Source: CAZPUS01 sp964589825 (lineage in GTDB: Bacteria > Fibrobacterota > Chitinivibrionia > Chitinivibrionales > WJKA01). From it: a DNA stretch of 64,000 bases. The notes beneath the pieces are model-generated. The model was not told the origin of the DNA, searched no databases, and saw only the letters and a program-made list of their open reading frames with translations. Positions within the stretch are counted from its first letter, which is position 1, and every line of letters starts with the position of its first letter. The stretch spans positions 1-64,000 of the forward strand of contig CAZPUS010000014.1 of the NCBI GenBank assembly GCA_964589825.1. The letters are read 5' to 3'. A program made the translations under genes and the position numbers. Positions 62,382 to 64,000 of this stretch are shown one piece after another.

Positions 62382-64000
62382 ATGGAATTTATCGGCGACA
62401 TCCACATTCACTCCTGTTACAGTCGTGCCACTTCGAAAAACCTTTCGCTCGAAAGCCTTTATTATTGGTCAAAAATCAAAGGAATCGCGCTATGCGGTAC
62501 CGGTGACTGTACGCATCCGCAATGGCTTCGGCATGCACAGCAACACCTTGAGCTCGATCCCGAACGCGGGTTGTACCGGTTGACAAAGGAGCGCGAGGAC
62601 GCCTTGGATGCACAGCTTCCGCTTCACAGCGACATCCCGGTTCGTTTTATGCTTAGTGGAGAAATAAGCACAATCTACAAATACGGCGGGAAAACACGCA
62701 AAGTACACCATGTAGTCTGCATGCCCGATTTTTCCGCCGCGCAAAGACTGCAGACCGCACTCCGACGCGTGGGCAATATCGCATCGGACGGACGTCCCAT
62801 ACTCGGTCTCGACTCGCGCGATCTGCTCGAGATAGTACTCGAATGCAGCAGCGATGCGTTTTTTATCCCCGCACACATATGGACCCCATGGTTTTCCTCG
62901 CTTGGATCGAAGTCGGGTTTCGATTCGATCGAAGAATGTTATCGGGACCTTTCTTCGCACATATATGCGGTAGAAACGGGTCTCTCTTCAGACCCTCCTA
63001 TGAACTGGAGAGTGTCATCGCTTGACAAATACACTCTGGTCAGCAATTCGGATGCCCATTCTGCGTCCAAACTGGGACGTGAAGCCAATTGTTTCGACTG
63101 CCCTCTTGAATACGAATCTGTTATAGAGGCAATGAAACACGGATGGTCCAAAGGCTTCAGGGGCACTATCGAATTTTATCCCCAGGAGGGCAAATACCAT
63201 CTCGACGGACATCGCAAATGCGATATACGCTTCGAGCCGAAGGAAAGCAAGGCGCACCAGGGGAAATGCCCGGTCTGTGGTCGCACACTAACCCTTGGTG
63301 TCATGTATCGTGTGCATGAGCTCGCCGACCGGCCCGAAGGCGCCACCCACAAAAACGCACTCCCGTATCACAGCCTTCTTTCGCTTGACAGTATCCTTTC
63401 CCAGCTTACGGGACGTGGCCCCGCGACCAAAACAGTGCAAAAACTCTATACCGATCTGATTGCCCGATGCGGTCCCGAACTTACCATTCTGATGCAGCTC
63501 CCCTGTGAAACGATCACGCAGGCACACTCATCGCTTCTTGCAGAAGCCATACGACGCGTACGAACCGCGCAGGTACATACAAGCCCCGGATATGACGGTA
63601 CGTATGGAATTATCGAGGCAATTTCCGAAAAAGAGCGGCTGAACAAAGGTGCTCAGGCATCTTTATTCGAAGGCTGGACGCGATCCAGTGATACCATTAG
63701 GCATTCGGCAGGTAAAAAAAAAACAAATAATAACGATACTACAGCCGTTAATGAGACAACACAGGATGAAAGATCAGGAGGGCCGGAATCTCGCGGCACC
63801 AATTCAACGCTCAATACCCAGCAGCAACAGGTTGTCATGCATCCGCAAGGATCACAAATCGTACGTGCCGGTCCGGGCACCGGCAAAACCCGTACACTTC
63901 TGGAACGCATACTCTATTTGATTTCCCATCGACAGATCGAACCGTCCCGTATTCTCGCCATCACCTTTTCCAACAGGGCTGCAGCCGAAATCGACGAACG
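62382..64000 (+). CDS. EndoQ-like PHP nuclease fused to UvrD-type helicase (partial, runs off window)
   Basis: The frame from the ATG at 62382 stays open to the window end (539 complete codons). Residues 1 to about 300 follow the endonuclease Q/TIGR00375 group: GDIHIHSCYSRATSKN (metal His8, His10), LCGTGDCTHPQWL, PAHIWTPWFSSLGSKSGF, VSNSDAHSASKLGREAN, and a zinc-ribbon segment CPVCGRTLTLG (Cys296, Cys299). A low-complexity linker lies near 450-475. Then a superfamily I helicase begins with the Q motif LNTQQQQVV (about 477) and Walker A GPGTGKT (about 497-503), continuing ITFSNRAAAEI. EndoQ cleaves DNA beside deaminated or abasic bases. Fusion to a helicase suggests a self-contained excision-repair enzyme. 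It starts 24 bases after trkH. Confidence 0.86.
   Translation, partial: MEFIGDIHIHSCYSRATSKNLSLESLYYWSKIKGIALCGTGDCTHPQWLRHAQQHLELDPERGLYRLTKEREDALDAQLPLHSDIPVRFMLSGEISTIYKYGGKTRKVHHVVCMPDFSAAQRLQTALRRVGNIASDGRPILGLDSRDLLEIVLECSSDAFFIPAHIWTPWFSSLGSKSGFDSIEECYRDLSSHIYAVETGLSSDPPMNWRVSSLDKYTLVSNSDAHSASKLGREANCFDCPLEYESVIEAMKHGWSKGFRGTIEFYPQEGKYHLDGHRKCDIRFEPKESKAHQGKCPVCGRTLTLGVMYRVHELADRPEGATHKNALPYHSLLSLDSILSQLTGRGPATKTVQKLYTDLIARCGPELTILMQLPCETITQAHSSLLAEAIRRVRTAQVHTSPGYDGTYGIIEAISEKERLNKGAQASLFEGWTRSSDTIRHSAGKKKTNNNDTTAVNETTQDERSGGPESRGTNSTLNTQQQQVVMHPQGSQIVRAGPGTGKTRTLLERILYLISHRQIEPSRILAITFSNRAAAEIDE

Noticed and set aside
1..64000. tRNA or rRNA genes
   Set aside because: Intergenic stretches were scanned by eye for cloverleaf-type sequence and rRNA landmarks; none was found. 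A tRNA search program would be decisive.

Overview
The window reads as chromosome of a Gram-negative bacterium with an outer membrane. The signs are several lipoprotein signal peptides, a LpoA-like protein, FtsX with an EnvC-like partner, a Wza-type SLBB export protein, a PorV-like barrel domain and one protein with a type IX secretion (T9SS) type A-like sorting tail. That combination points to the FCB group, and Fibrobacterota or relatives (Chitinispirillum/Chitinivibrio type) fit best. This placement is inference from gene content, not from a marker-gene comparison. No rRNA, tRNA or CRISPR array was seen.

Layout. 0.1-7.7 kb: a minus-strand group for glycogen/UDP-glucose metabolism (bifunctional debranching enzyme, eukaryote-type UDP-glucose pyrophosphorylase) behind a FecR-domain protein and an M24 peptidase. 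7.9-10.7 kb: one very acidic TPR protein whose gene holds a 15-bp minisatellite and a 100-N assembly gap. 11-18 kb: ThpR, then an envelope locus (LpoA-like protein, large lipoprotein, FtsX, EnvC-like). 18-25 kb: GH65 phosphorylase, HAD phosphatase, PhnP-like hydrolase, SLBB export protein. 25.1-36.4 kb: a strikingly A+T-rich surface-polysaccharide island (four GT4 glycosyltransferases, two sulfotransferases, Wzy/WaaL-type protein, Wzx flippase, Wzz). 36.6-48.2 kb: lipoprotein, pyrF, then a tight plus-strand run pyrK-pyrD-holB-ricT-metG-recJ-argH in which most starts overlap the preceding stop. 48.2-58.8 kb: PhoH-like ATPase, T9SS-tail protein, aroD, two radical SAM proteins, nikR, a 997-residue multidomain envelope protein, an Smr protein and tgt. 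59.1-64 kb: trkA, trkH, and the first part of an EndoQ-like PHP nuclease fused to a UvrD-type helicase, which runs off the window.

The most notable non-coding signal is a family of short interspersed elements, at least eleven full, degenerate or half copies, sitting almost entirely between genes. Complete copies start with ACCTRAAYTGAGCG-like sequence, end with its inverse, and are 43 to 165 bp long. Five of six well-preserved copies are flanked by a matching 3-bp direct repeat (ATC, ACC, TTA, GAA, TTT), as expected of a MITE-like element moved by a transposase that makes 3-bp target duplications. No transposase is encoded here. One copy supplies the stop codon of a glycosyltransferase, and another ends about ten bases before a start codon.

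Functionally the window combines storage-sugar metabolism, synthesis and export of a probably sulfated surface polysaccharide, peptidoglycan remodelling at division, pyrimidine and arginine synthesis, translation and repair housekeeping genes, and potassium uptake.
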